Below, piece by piece: positions 9,860 through 18,429 of a stretch of DNA of 64,000 nucleotides. Where the stretch lies: positions 1 through 64,000 of the IMG/VR virus record IMGVR_UViG_3300027708_000051; one strand, written 5' to 3'. This DNA is from a virus. The position numbers and the translations under genes were made by a program. Below the pieces are notes generated by a model that was not told where the DNA came from, did no database searches, and saw only the letters and a list, made by a program, of their open reading frames with translations. Numbering within the stretch: position 1 is the first letter of the stretch; each line of letters starts with the position of its first letter.

Positions 9860-9909
9860 TTAGACATATAAATTGGGCACTAAGATTACTTGGTGCCCAA
9901 CTTGTCTAA
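9860..9909 (+). promoter_or_regulatory. Nested two-part hairpin between SSB and uvsX
   Basis: An outer stem TTAGACA/TGTCTAA (9860-9866 with 9903-9909) encloses an inner eight-base-pair stem TTGGGCAC/GTGCCCAA (9873-9880 with 9893-9900) with a 12-base loop. The downstream sequence is A-rich, not a T tract, so it is not a classical terminator. It starts 11 bases after the SSB stop codon and ends 31 bases before the uvsX start. It could stabilise or process the SSB transcript, attenuate transcription, or bind a protein. Confidence 0.55.
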
Positions 9910-9940
9910 AGAAACTAAAAAATTAAATTAACATATACAT

Positions 9941-10945
9941 ATGGCAATTAAAAAACACGATTTTAAGTCCATTAAGGACAAATTCTCAACATCAGCAAAA
10001 TACAAACCACAAAGTTTTTTTGATTTAGGTCCTGACTTCTTGGATGCTGTTGGATTACCTGGTCCGGCTATTGGACACTTAAATATGTTCTTGGGTCATT
10101 CAGACACAGGAAAAACCACAGCTTTGGTAAAAACTGCTGTTGATGCTCAAAAAAAAGGTATTTTACCGGTATTCATAATTACTGAACAGAAATGGTCGTT
10201 TGAACACGCTAAATTAATGGGTTTTCAATGTGAAGAAGTTGTTGATGAAGAAACCGGAGAATTAGATTGGGATGGATTCTACATCTTCAATAATAATTTT
10301 GATTACATTGAGCAAATTACTGATTATATTAATTCATTACTTGATGCTCAAGAAAAGGGTGAATTAGATTATAATTTGTGTTTTATGTGGGATTCTGTAG
10401 GTTCAGTTCCTTGTAAAATGACATATGAAGGTCGAGGTGGCAAGCAACACAATGCCGCGGCATTAGCTGATAAAATTGGTATGGGTATTAATCAACGTAT
10501 ATCAGGGTCACGTAAAGCGGATTCTAAATATGAAAATACTTTGATTATTGTCAACCAACCTTGGGTAGAGTTACCGGATAATCCATTTGGTCAACCTAAA
10601 ATTAAAGCAAAAGGGGGTGAGGCTATTTGGTTAAATTCGTCATTAGTGTTTTTATTTGGTAATCAAAAAGGTGCTGGTACAACTAAAATCACAGCAACTA
10701 AAGATAAAAGAACTATTAAATTCGCTTCAAGAACAAAAGTTTCAGTTATGAAAAATCATATTAACGGACTTGGTTATGATGATGGTAAGATAATTGTAAC
10801 TCCACACGGATTTATTGCGGGTAAAGATACTGCTGAAGAAAAATCAAATATTGAAAAATACAAAAAAGAGTATGCCGATTATTGGAAAACCATTATTGGC
10901 ACTGATGGTGATTTTGATTTAAAAGAAGAAAAAGAAGATAATTAA
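9941..10945 (+). CDS. uvsX: UvsX/RecA-like recombinase
   Basis: A 334-residue protein. Walker A is GHSDTGKT at residues 52-59, and Walker B is the hydrophobic strand LCFMWDSVGSVP with Asp151. The region around SGSRKADSKYENTLIIVNQP fits the RecA core fold between the ATPase strands and the DNA-binding loops. Length and order match phage UvsX/RecA proteins. It forms filaments on ssDNA coated by the adjacent gp32-like SSB and catalyses strand exchange, priming recombination-dependent replication. It follows the SSB gene after a structured 92-base gap, and an HNH endonuclease gene follows its stop by two bases. Confidence 0.85.
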   Translation: MAIKKHDFKSIKDKFSTSAKYKPQSFFDLGPDFLDAVGLPGPAIGHLNMFLGHSDTGKTTALVKTAVDAQKKGILPVFIITEQKWSFEHAKLMGFQCEEVVDEETGELDWDGFYIFNNNFDYIEQITDYINSLLDAQEKGELDYNLCFMWDSVGSVPCKMTYEGRGGKQHNAAALADKIGMGINQRISGSRKADSKYENTLIIVNQPWVELPDNPFGQPKIKAKGGEAIWLNSSLVFLFGNQKGAGTTKITATKDKRTIKFASRTKVSVMKNHINGLGYDDGKIIVTPHGFIAGKDTAEEKSNIEKYKKEYADYWKTIIGTDGDFDLKEEKEDN

Positions 10946-10947
10946 AA

Positions 10948-11607
10948 ATGGAAACTAAAGTTTGTTCTAAATGTAAGGTAGAAAAACAAGTTTGTGAATT
11001 CGGTAATTCAAAATTATCAAAAGATGGGTTGTTATATTCTTGTAAAGAGTGTAATAATAAAAGAAGTGTTGATTACCGTAAAAATAATTCTGAAAAAGTT
11101 TTAGAATTAACTAGAAATTGGACTAAAAAAAATCCTGAATGGGTTTATAATCGTCACAAGAAATGGAGAGAAGAAAATCCGGAAAAAGTTAAAGAAATGA
11201 GAGGGAATTGGTTAAATAAAAATCCGGAAAAAAGAAAAGAATATCGTGAAAATTATAAATCAAGAAAACAAGAACAAAGAAAAGATAGGAGAGATAAAGA
11301 CCCTGTTTTTAATTTAACAAACCGGATGAGATGTAGGATATGGAAATATTTAAATATTCTTAAAATTTCCAAAAAAAACAAAACTTTTGACATCGTAGGA
11401 TGTTCTCCGGAATTTTTAAAAGAACATTTAGAAACCCAATTTACGGATGGTATGAGTTGGGATAACAGGAGTGAGTGGCATATTGACCACATCATTCCAT
11501 TATCATCGGCAAAAACAGAAGACGAACTTTATAAGTTGTGTCATTATGAAAATCTTCAACCATTATGGGCTGAGGATAATTTGAAAAAAAGTAACAAAAT
11601 ATTATAG
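10948..11607 (+). CDS. Free-standing HNH homing-type endonuclease
   Basis: A 219-residue protein. It has an N-terminal zinc-finger-like CSKC...CKEC motif (residues 6-35), a long basic helical spacer with repeated NPE segments, and a C-terminal HNH nuclease: EWHIDHIIPLSS, then HYENLQPLWAEDNLKKSNK. The His-Asn-Lys metal-finger pattern is intact. It follows uvsX by two bases and has no promoter-like box of its own. It probably cleaves phage genomes lacking it, spreading by repair. Two paralogues lie at 53893 and 58888 in this window, and all three sit next to replication or recombination genes, the usual niche of homing endonucleases. Confidence 0.85.
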   Translation: METKVCSKCKVEKQVCEFGNSKLSKDGLLYSCKECNNKRSVDYRKNNSEKVLELTRNWTKKNPEWVYNRHKKWREENPEKVKEMRGNWLNKNPEKRKEYRENYKSRKQEQRKDRRDKDPVFNLTNRMRCRIWKYLNILKISKKNKTFDIVGCSPEFLKEHLETQFTDGMSWDNRSEWHIDHIIPLSSAKTEDELYKLCHYENLQPLWAEDNLKKSNKIL

Positions 11608-11629
11608 TAACGAATACAAACAAAAACAA

Positions 11630-12634
11630 GTGACTAAAACACTTTTGGTTGACGGAAACAATTTAGTAAAAATTGGATTCCACGGGGTTAAAGATTATTA
11701 TCACAATGGAAAACACATAGGTGCCTTATGGCACTTTGTGAATACCATTAGACGATTCATAGACGAACAAAACTTTGATAAGGTTGTTGTTATGTGGGAC
11801 GGTGATGATAACTCTTCTGCCCGTAAACTTATTTATCCCCAATATAAAGAACAACGTAGAGACAGAGACAACGAGTATAAGTTAGATTCTTTCACTGAAC
11901 AGAAAGAGAGAATCAAACAATACTTGGAGGAATGTTATATAAGACAAATCAACGTAGATAATAACGAAGCGGATGATTTGATTGCTTACTATTGCCAAAT
12001 CTCGGAGAACGAACAAAAGACCATCTATTCGGGGGATAAAGACCTTACTCAACTTATTTCCGATAAGGTGTCGGTATATTATCCAAGAACTAAAGAGACG
12101 TACACACTTGGTAGTAAAATCAAATGTGATTTTTATGAATTTCCGCACGAAAATATTAGAACTTATAAGATATTATCAGGAGACAAATCAGATAATATTG
12201 ATGGAATATATGGGTTAGGTGAGAAAACACTTATTAAGTTTTTTCCTGAGTTGCTTGAGAAACCGGTTTCGATTACCGATATTTTAGAAAAGGCTGAAAT
12301 TCTACTGAAGGAAAATAAAGATAATAAAACACTACAAAATTTATTATCCGGTAAAACTAAGAGTGGTGTTTATGGTGATGAATATTTTGTTATAAACGAA
12401 AAAATCATAAATTTATCAAATCCATTGATTACTGACGATGCTAAAGAACTTGTTGAATTATATTATAAGGAAAGTTTAGACCCTGATGGGAGGGGTTATA
12501 GAAACCTTATCAAGATGATGATGGAAGACGGGTTTTTTAAGTATCTACCGAAGGGGGACGATGCGTGGGTTAATTTTGTTAGACCCTTTATGAAACTAAC
12601 AAGAAAAGAAAAAAGAAATTTTAAAAACAATTAA
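11630..12634 (+). CDS. 5'-3' exonuclease / RNase H (FEN family, T4 rnh-like)
   Basis: A 334-residue protein starting at a GTG; no ATG precedes the conserved N-terminus TKTLLVDGNNLVK. FEN/PIN-type acidic motifs occur in order: LLVDGNN near the start, VVMWDGDDNSSARK, NNEADDLIAYY, YSGDKDLTQL, and the helix-hairpin-helix region LSGDKSDNIDGIYGLGEKT. The family removes RNA primers and 5' flaps from lagging-strand fragments using two metal ions. It lies between uvsX plus HNH upstream and gp41 downstream, as expected for a lagging-strand enzyme. The length is close to that of T4 RNase H. Confidence 0.85.
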   Translation: MTKTLLVDGNNLVKIGFHGVKDYYHNGKHIGALWHFVNTIRRFIDEQNFDKVVVMWDGDDNSSARKLIYPQYKEQRRDRDNEYKLDSFTEQKERIKQYLEECYIRQINVDNNEADDLIAYYCQISENEQKTIYSGDKDLTQLISDKVSVYYPRTKETYTLGSKIKCDFYEFPHENIRTYKILSGDKSDNIDGIYGLGEKTLIKFFPELLEKPVSITDILEKAEILLKENKDNKTLQNLLSGKTKSGVYGDEYFVINEKIINLSNPLITDDAKELVELYYKESLDPDGRGYRNLIKMMMEDGFFKYLPKGDDAWVNFVRPFMKLTRKEKRNFKNN

Positions 12635-12642
12635 TTAAAACT

Positions 12643-13095
12643 ATGAAAGACCAAGAATCGGTAAAATTAGAATTCTTAATGATGGTAAATGACAACATCA
12701 TTGTACAGAGATTTTTTAACGTGAGAGAGTACAACAATGAGGCAAAAAACTCATTGGAACTTTATGATTTACTTCGTGAATTTAAAGACGATATTCAGAC
12801 ACAATTATCATTGAAAACCGTAACGTATATGACGGACAATATGTACGAAATTATTAACAATCCAACTATTTTGGACACGTCTTATACTGACGGGCCAGAG
12901 TACTTCAACATCTTCATCAAACAAAATGATATGACAATTTGTCATAGACAAGTGGACGCTAAAGTATACCCTCCAAAGGTAAGATATACTGTTGATGTAC
13001 GCCCACACCTAAAAAACTTGTTGATGAATTTAACTGACATCTTTTCATCTAAAAATTTAACAAAAAAATATCTAGATGTTACCTTAAGTGTGTAG
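12643..13095 (+). CDS. Hypothetical protein between FEN nuclease and helicase
   Basis: A 150-residue soluble protein of no recognised family. It mixes strands and helices, with a segment YFNIFIKQNDMTICHRQVDAK in the second half and no membrane segment. It lies eight bases after the exonuclease gene and 30 bases before the helicase gene, so it is read with the replication unit. A helicase-loading or replication accessory role can be suspected from position, but no motif supports it. Confidence 0.6.
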   Translation: MKDQESVKLEFLMMVNDNIIVQRFFNVREYNNEAKNSLELYDLLREFKDDIQTQLSLKTVTYMTDNMYEIINNPTILDTSYTDGPEYFNIFIKQNDMTICHRQVDAKVYPPKVRYTVDVRPHLKNLLMNLTDIFSSKNLTKKYLDVTLSV

Positions 13096-13125
13096 TATTT
13101 ATTAATACACTAAAAGAAAAAATAT

Positions 13126-14508
13126 ATGGCGTCAAACAAAAATTTCGAGTATTTGGGGAGTACCTTTCAGATACAATTATTAAACCAAATCATTATCGAT
13201 AAAGATTTCTCAAGGTCTATTATAGATGTGATTGAAACAAGTTATTTTGAGAATAAATACTTCAAATTAATCATTCAAATGATTAAGGAGTATTACACAA
13301 AATACGAACATACACCAACCTTTGACACCTTAGAACAAATTACAAAATCTGAGATACAACAACCTCTAGCGGCAAAAATCATTATTGATACCCTTACAAA
13401 AGTTAAGGAGTCTACGCTTGAAGGGGCTGAGTTTGTACAAGAAAAATCAATGAAATTCTGTAAGCAACAAGAGTTACAAAAAGTAATGGTTAAAGCTCAA
13501 AAAATTATCGATACTGGTGAATTTGAGAGTTATGACACATTAGAGGAGATGGTAAGTAAAGCTCTTCAAGTAGGAGAACACGATAAGGGAACTGAAAGTG
13601 TTTTCAGTAACTTAGATGATGTTTTAAATGAGGATTATCGTCATCCAATACCAATGGGTATTCCGGGTATAGATAGACTCTTAAAAGGTGGGTTGGCTAA
13701 AGGTGAAATCGGTGTAGTATTAGCACCAACAGGCGTTGGTAAATCAACTTTACTAACAAAAATCTCAAATCACGCATTTAATTTGGGGTACAATGTTTTA
13801 CAAATATTCTTTGAGGATAACCCAAAGATTATACAACGTAAACACATTACATTATGGACAAAAATTCACCCTGACGATTTGTCATTAAGAAAAGATGAGG
13901 TAATGGAAAAAGTTAAGAATGTTAAGGAAACTATGACTAACCAACTTATCCTTAAAAAACTACCATCTGATACTGTGACGATGATGCAAATTAAGAACCA
14001 AATCAGAAAAATGATTTCTGAAGGAATTAAAATTGATATGGTATTATTGGACTACATTGATTGTGTTGTTCCGGATAAAAACTTGGGTGATGAATGGAAA
14101 TCTGAGGGTTCTGTTATGAGAGGTTTTGAATCTATGTGTCACGAACTTGACTTGGTAGGATGGACAGCAACTCAGGGTAATAGAAGTTCAATATCTTCGG
14201 ATGTTGTAACAACCGACCAAATGGGTGGGTCTATTAAAAAAGCTCAGGTTGGACACGTAATTATTTCCGTGGCTAAATCTCTACAACAAAAAGAGATGAA
14301 ATTAGCAACAATTGCAATTACTAAATCACGTATTGGTGATGATGGTGTTGTATTTGAGAATTGTAAATTTGATAACGGTATGTTGGAGATTGATACAGAG
14401 AGTTCAGTGACTTTCTTAGGATTAGAAGAACAAACCGAAGAAAGAAACAGACAAAGAATCAAAGACTTGTTAGACAAAAGAAAACAAAAAGAACAAACAC
14501 AAAATTAA
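13126..14508 (+). CDS. Replicative DNA helicase (DnaB/T4 gp41-like)
   Basis: A 460-residue protein. The N-terminal helical domain (about 1-140) precedes the RecA-type ATPase, opened by [20 protein letters not shown], as in DnaB-family helicases. Walker A is APTGVGKS at residues 200-207. Walker B is [10 protein letters not shown] with Asp309. ATQGNRSS follows at the expected position of the Gln-containing motif H3/H4 region. The C-terminus is charged and rich in Lys and Gln. It unwinds the fork as a hexamer and should work with the gp61-like primase at 54624. The leader contains TATTTATTA, a variant of the box before late genes, but the gene is co-oriented with its replication neighbours. Confidence 0.88.
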   Translation: MASNKNFEYLGSTFQIQLLNQIIIDKDFSRSIIDVIETSYFENKYFKLIIQMIKEYYTKYEHTPTFDTLEQITKSEIQQPLAAKIIIDTLTKVKESTLEGAEFVQEKSMKFCKQQELQKVMVKAQKIIDTGEFESYDTLEEMVSKALQVGEHDKGTESVFSNLDDVLNEDYRHPIPMGIPGIDRLLKGGLAKGEIGVVLAPTGVGKSTLLTKISNHAFNLGYNVLQIFFEDNPKIIQRKHITLWTKIHPDDLSLRKDEVMEKVKNVKETMTNQLILKKLPSDTVTMMQIKNQIRKMISEGIKIDMVLLDYIDCVVPDKNLGDEWKSEGSVMRGFESMCHELDLVGWTATQGNRSSISSDVVTTDQMGGSIKKAQVGHVIISVAKSLQQKEMKLATIAITKSRIGDDGVVFENCKFDNGMLEIDTESSVTFLGLEEQTEERNRQRIKDLLDKRKQKEQTQN

Positions 14509-14515
14509 TTTAAAA

Positions 14516-15466
14516 ATGAAAGAAAAAATATTAGAACCAAATAATGACCGATTTGTTATTTTCCCTATTGAACATAATGATATATGGGAATTTTACAAAC
14601 AACATCAAGCCGCTTTTTGGACGGCTGAAGAAGTAGATTTATCTAACGACATTAGAGATTGGGAAAACCTATCTGACAATGAAAGATATTTCCTTAAAAA
14701 TATATTAGCGTTCTTCGCAGCGTCTGATGGTATTGTAAATGAAAACTTGGCTGAGAATTTCTTAAAAGAGGTTCAATATGCAGAAGCAAAGTTCTTTTAC
14801 GGATTCCAAATTATGATGGAGAACATTCACTCATTAATGTATTCATTGTTGATTGATACATATGTGTCTGATGATAAAGAGAAAGATGAATGTTTCCACG
14901 CTATTGATAGATTGCCGGCAGTTCAAAAGAAAGCTAAATGGGCTCTTGATTGGATTGAGAACGCTTCTTTTCAAGAAAGATTAGTTGCGTTCGCAGCGGT
15001 TGAAGGAATTTTCTTTTCAGGTTCATTCTGTTCTATTTTTTGGATGAAATCAAGAGGAATTATGCAAGGATTGTGTAATGCTAATAGTCTTATCTTTAAA
15101 GATGAGAATTTACACTGTGATTTTGCAATTCATTTGATTAACAATCACGTTGAGAACAAACCAACAGAAAAAAGAATCAAAGAAATCTTACTTTCTGCAT
15201 TAGAGATTGAAAAAGAATTTATTACTGAATCATTACCGGTATCTTTAATTGGTATGAATTCTAACTTAATGAAACAATACCTTGAGTTTGTTACTGATGG
15301 GTTATTAGTTAAATTTGGATGTAAAAAACACTTTAATGTGGAACAACCATTTAAATTTATGGAACAGATTGCTGTTGAAACAAAAGGTAACTTCTTTGAA
15401 TCAAGAACAATGGAGTATCAAAAGGCCAAGTTAGGCGAGTCATTAACATTTACGGAGGATTTTTAA
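14516..15466 (+). CDS. nrdB: Class Ia ribonucleotide reductase small subunit
   Basis: A 316-residue protein. All six metal ligands can be placed: Asp41 (AEEVDLS), Glu102 and His105 ([10 protein letters not shown]), Glu163 (AVEGIFFSG), and Glu197 and His200 (FKDENLH). The radical tyrosine is Tyr109. The wording [15 protein letters not shown] and EGIFFSGSF is closer to eukaryote-type R2 proteins than to E. coli NrdB. It makes the diiron-tyrosyl radical that starts reduction of ribonucleotides in the large subunit, whose gene begins one base after this stop codon. The enzyme supplies dNTPs for phage replication. Confidence 0.92.
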   Translation: MKEKILEPNNDRFVIFPIEHNDIWEFYKQHQAAFWTAEEVDLSNDIRDWENLSDNERYFLKNILAFFAASDGIVNENLAENFLKEVQYAEAKFFYGFQIMMENIHSLMYSLLIDTYVSDDKEKDECFHAIDRLPAVQKKAKWALDWIENASFQERLVAFAAVEGIFFSGSFCSIFWMKSRGIMQGLCNANSLIFKDENLHCDFAIHLINNHVENKPTEKRIKEILLSALEIEKEFITESLPVSLIGMNSNLMKQYLEFVTDGLLVKFGCKKHFNVEQPFKFMEQIAVETKGNFFESRTMEYQKAKLGESLTFTEDF

Positions 15467-15467
15467 T

Positions 15468-17882
15468 ATGATGTCATTAAAGATAAGAAAAAGAGGGGGT
15501 GACGAAGTTTCTTTCAACCCCCAAAAAATTTATAATAGAGTTAAACGTGCCGCAAGAGGATTAAACGTAAACGCGGATGAGGTATTCATTAAGGTGATTA
15601 CTTCAGTTCCAACAGAGGGTGTTATTACAACCAAAGAGTTGGATAAATTAGTTTACGAGATTGCTGCGGCATATACCGGAAGTCATCACGATTATTCAAG
15701 ATTGGCATCTTCTGTTGCTATTTCTGCATATCACAAAGAAACGGATGATAGTTTTTGTAACACAATGCACACATTACACGTTGATGGTATTATTAACGAT
15801 AAGTTAATGGAAACTATTGAACAGTATGGTGTAGATAATATTGATTCTGTAATAAATCACGAAAATGATTACAATTTTGATTATTTTGCGTGGAAATCAT
15901 TATCAGAAATGTATTTGTTGAAAACTCCGGAAGGTAGAGTAATTGAAAGACCTCAACATATGTATATGAGAGTTGCTTTATGGGTAACTAAATCATTTGA
16001 AGAGGCGGTTGAATATTACAATTCATTATCAAACCAACTTATTTCTCCGGCAACACCAATTATGATTAATGCGGGTACTAAAACACCTCAACTAGCATCT
16101 TGTGTGTTAAAATACAACCACGGGGATTCTCGTAATGGGTTGTTACAAACATTAAACGACATTTCAACTTATTCATCAGACGCTGCCGGTATTGGATTAT
16201 GTATGTCTAATATTCGTAGTAAAGAAAGTCGTATTAATTCATCAGGTGGATTTGCCGGTGGATTGTTGAAGTATCTTAAAATAGTAAATGAATCATTACG
16301 GTTCTTTAACCAACAAGGAAGAAGACCGGGAAGTGCCGCTATCTACATTGAACCTTGGCACAAGGATATTATAGATTTATTGGATATTAAGAAGAATACA
16401 GGTGCTGAGGAGTTAAGAGCAAGAGATTTATTTACATCTATATGGTTACCGGACAACTTTATGAATGCGGTTAAAGATAATAAGGATTGGTATTTGTTCT
16501 GTCCTAATGATATTATCAAAGCGGGTATCAAACCATTACAGGAAACTTATGGTGATGAATATGAAGATAACTACAACAAAGCGGTTGAGCTTGGACTTGG
16601 TAAAAAAGTAAAAGCACAAACAATTTGGAATAAAATTATTGAATCTCAAGTTGAAACAGGTGTTCCTTATTTATGTTCTAAGGATAGTGCGAACAGAAAA
16701 ACTAATCATCAAAACATTGGGGTGATTAAACAATCTAACTTATGTAATGAGATTTACCAATATACTGATGAAGAAACTACGGCTATCTGTACTCTATCTT
16801 CTATGGTATTGAAAAACTTTATTGTTAAAGGTGAATTTGATTTCAAATTACTGTATAGTGAGGTTAGAAAAGTTGTTAGAGCACTTAACAAAGTTGTTGA
16901 TATTAATAGTTACTCAACTGAACAAGGTAGAAAAGGTGGTTTAGAACAAAGAGCAATTGCTATTGGAACACAAGGTCTTGCTGACGTATTTTATTTAATG
17001 GATTACATATTCACATCTGAAGAGGCAAGAAAGTTAAACAAAGAAATCTTTGAAACTATCTATTTTGCGGCAATCACTGAGAGTATGGAGTTATGTAAAT
17101 CGGGTGAATATAAACCATACGAATTCTTTAAAAATTCTCCAATGTCAAAAGGAATATTCCAATTTGATATGTGGGGATTAGATTACGAAGGGTTAAGTAG
17201 AATGTGGGATTGGGACTCACTTAAATTAGAAGTTTCCAATCACGGGGTTTGTAACTCGTTATTTACTGCTCAGATGCCAGTAGCGTCTTCTGCTAAAATT
17301 ACAGGTTCATTTGAGATGACAGAACCGGCTCACTCGGCATTATTTAATCGTCGTGTAGTTGGTGGGGAAATCTTAATTGTTAACAAATACTTAATTACTG
17401 ATTTTGAGAAAGTAGGTATTTGGTGTGAGGATTTAAAAAATGAAATCATTATGAATGAAGGTTCGGTTCAAAATATCAATTTCAATCATTATCTTGATGT
17501 TGAGGATAAAAACTACAACAAAAAAGTTAAGAGAATTGAACATTTAATTCCAAAGTATAAAACAATTTGGGAGATATCTCAAAGAGAACTTATTGATATG
17601 GCGGCTGACAGAGCACCATTTATTGACCAATCACAATCTATGAATATCTATATGTCAAACCCAACATTGTCAAAGATTTCGTCATCACACTTTCACTCTT
17701 GGGGTAGAGGATTGAAAACTCTTTGTTATTATGTTAGAACAAAGGCGATATCAACCGGAGCAAAACACTTGGCGGTGGATATCTCAAAAGTAGGTCAACC
17801 AAAACCAATTGAGAAACCAACGGTTGAATTAACACAAAAACCTTCGGATTCCGAGTTTGAGTGTTTCGGATGTGGTTCTTAA
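15468..17882 (+). CDS. nrdA: Class Ia ribonucleotide reductase large subunit
   Basis: An 804-residue protein. It has an N-terminal ATP-cone (KIRKRGGDEVSFNPQKIYN), then the ten-stranded barrel. Active-site cysteines are Cys212 (QLASCVL), Cys426 in SNLCNEI with Asn424 and Glu428, and Cys441 in AICTLSS. The C-terminal tail ends CFGCGS, the mobile dithiol that re-reduces the active site. The set is complete, so the enzyme should be active with allosteric control through the cone. It reduces NDPs to dNDPs together with the adjacent NrdB. Two methionine codons stand at the start (15468 and 15471). A terminator follows the stop by nine bases. Confidence 0.92.
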   Translation: MMSLKIRKRGGDEVSFNPQKIYNRVKRAARGLNVNADEVFIKVITSVPTEGVITTKELDKLVYEIAAAYTGSHHDYSRLASSVAISAYHKETDDSFCNTMHTLHVDGIINDKLMETIEQYGVDNIDSVINHENDYNFDYFAWKSLSEMYLLKTPEGRVIERPQHMYMRVALWVTKSFEEAVEYYNSLSNQLISPATPIMINAGTKTPQLASCVLKYNHGDSRNGLLQTLNDISTYSSDAAGIGLCMSNIRSKESRINSSGGFAGGLLKYLKIVNESLRFFNQQGRRPGSAAIYIEPWHKDIIDLLDIKKNTGAEELRARDLFTSIWLPDNFMNAVKDNKDWYLFCPNDIIKAGIKPLQETYGDEYEDNYNKAVELGLGKKVKAQTIWNKIIESQVETGVPYLCSKDSANRKTNHQNIGVIKQSNLCNEIYQYTDEETTAICTLSSMVLKNFIVKGEFDFKLLYSEVRKVVRALNKVVDINSYSTEQGRKGGLEQRAIAIGTQGLADVFYLMDYIFTSEEARKLNKEIFETIYFAAITESMELCKSGEYKPYEFFKNSPMSKGIFQFDMWGLDYEGLSRMWDWDSLKLEVSNHGVCNSLFTAQMPVASSAKITGSFEMTEPAHSALFNRRVVGGEILIVNKYLITDFEKVGIWCEDLKNEIIMNEGSVQNINFNHYLDVEDKNYNKKVKRIEHLIPKYKTIWEISQRELIDMAADRAPFIDQSQSMNIYMSNPTLSKISSSHFHSWGRGLKTLCYYVRTKAISTGAKHLAVDISKVGQPKPIEKPTVELTQKPSDSEFECFGCGS

Positions 17883-17891
17883 TAAGAATAT

Positions 17892-17923
17892 AAATCACGG
17901 CTTAGGTCGTGATTTTTTATTTT
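17892..17923 (+). terminator. Rho-independent terminator after nrdA
   Basis: An eight-base-pair stem AAATCACG/CGTGATTT (17892-17899 with 17908-17915) encloses GCTTAGGT and runs into a T-rich tract. It ends the replication/nrd unit just before the late tail unit. Confidence 0.75.
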
Positions 17924-17928
17924 GGGGG

Positions 17929-17963
17929 TATTTATAAAAAATAATGACGACACTATATTTATA
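17929..17963 (+). promoter_or_regulatory. Two TATTTATA boxes before gp25 gene
   Basis: TATTTATA occurs at 17929-17936 and again at 17956-17963, the second ending three bases before the ATG at 17967. The pair lies between a terminator and the first gene of the tail unit, where a late promoter is expected. Function is inferred from recurrence of the motif. Confidence 0.4.
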
Positions 17964-17966
17964 GTT

Positions 17967-18425
17967 ATGGCAGATGGAACAACATATGGTTTAACTTTTC
18001 CCTTCAGAGATTCTTTTGATGGGAAATATTTAGATTTATCAAGTTATAATGACCAAGAAATTAGGTCTAATTTGATACATCTTTTATTATCTAAAAAAGG
18101 TAGTAGATATTATTTACCTGATTTTGGAACAAGATTATATGAATTTATATTTGAGCCATTAGACGGACCAACTTTTTCTGAAATAGAAACTGAAATAAGA
18201 GAATCTGCCGGAGTGTATTTACCGGGAATAAGAATAACTAATATTTCAATTACTGCGGCATCAGATGGTGATGAAGATAAAGGTAGTTATATAAACGATA
18301 ATGATGAAAGAGTATTTCGTGTACCTAACATCTCAAATAATGAACATACTGCAAAAGTTAAAATTGATTATATCATTAATGATGATGTGTTTAATAGTAG
18401 CGATTTTGTAATTATTAATATATAA
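17967..18425 (+). CDS. Baseplate wedge protein (T4 gp25-like)
   Basis: A 152-residue protein of the GPW/gp25 family. Its core reads EIRSNLIHLLLSKKGSRYYL followed by PDFGTRLYEFIFEPLD, which fits the family pattern of a helix, a turn, then PxFGxxL. gp25-like proteins join the wedge to the sheath and resemble one end of a sheath subunit. The frame is also open from a TTG at 17922, but ATG 17967 is preferred because the upstream segment lies in the terminator tail and promoter boxes. The gp6-like gene follows four bases after the stop, the standard order for contractile tail modules. Confidence 0.85.
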   Translation: MADGTTYGLTFPFRDSFDGKYLDLSSYNDQEIRSNLIHLLLSKKGSRYYLPDFGTRLYEFIFEPLDGPTFSEIETEIRESAGVYLPGIRITNISITAASDGDEDKGSYINDNDERVFRVPNISNNEHTAKVKIDYIINDDVFNSSDFVIINI

Positions 18426-18429
18426 AATT

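Noticed and set aside
13091-13112. Hairpin around TATTTATT before the helicase gene
   Set aside because: Only GTATT/AATAC pairs cleanly, with bulges and all-AT content; more likely background.
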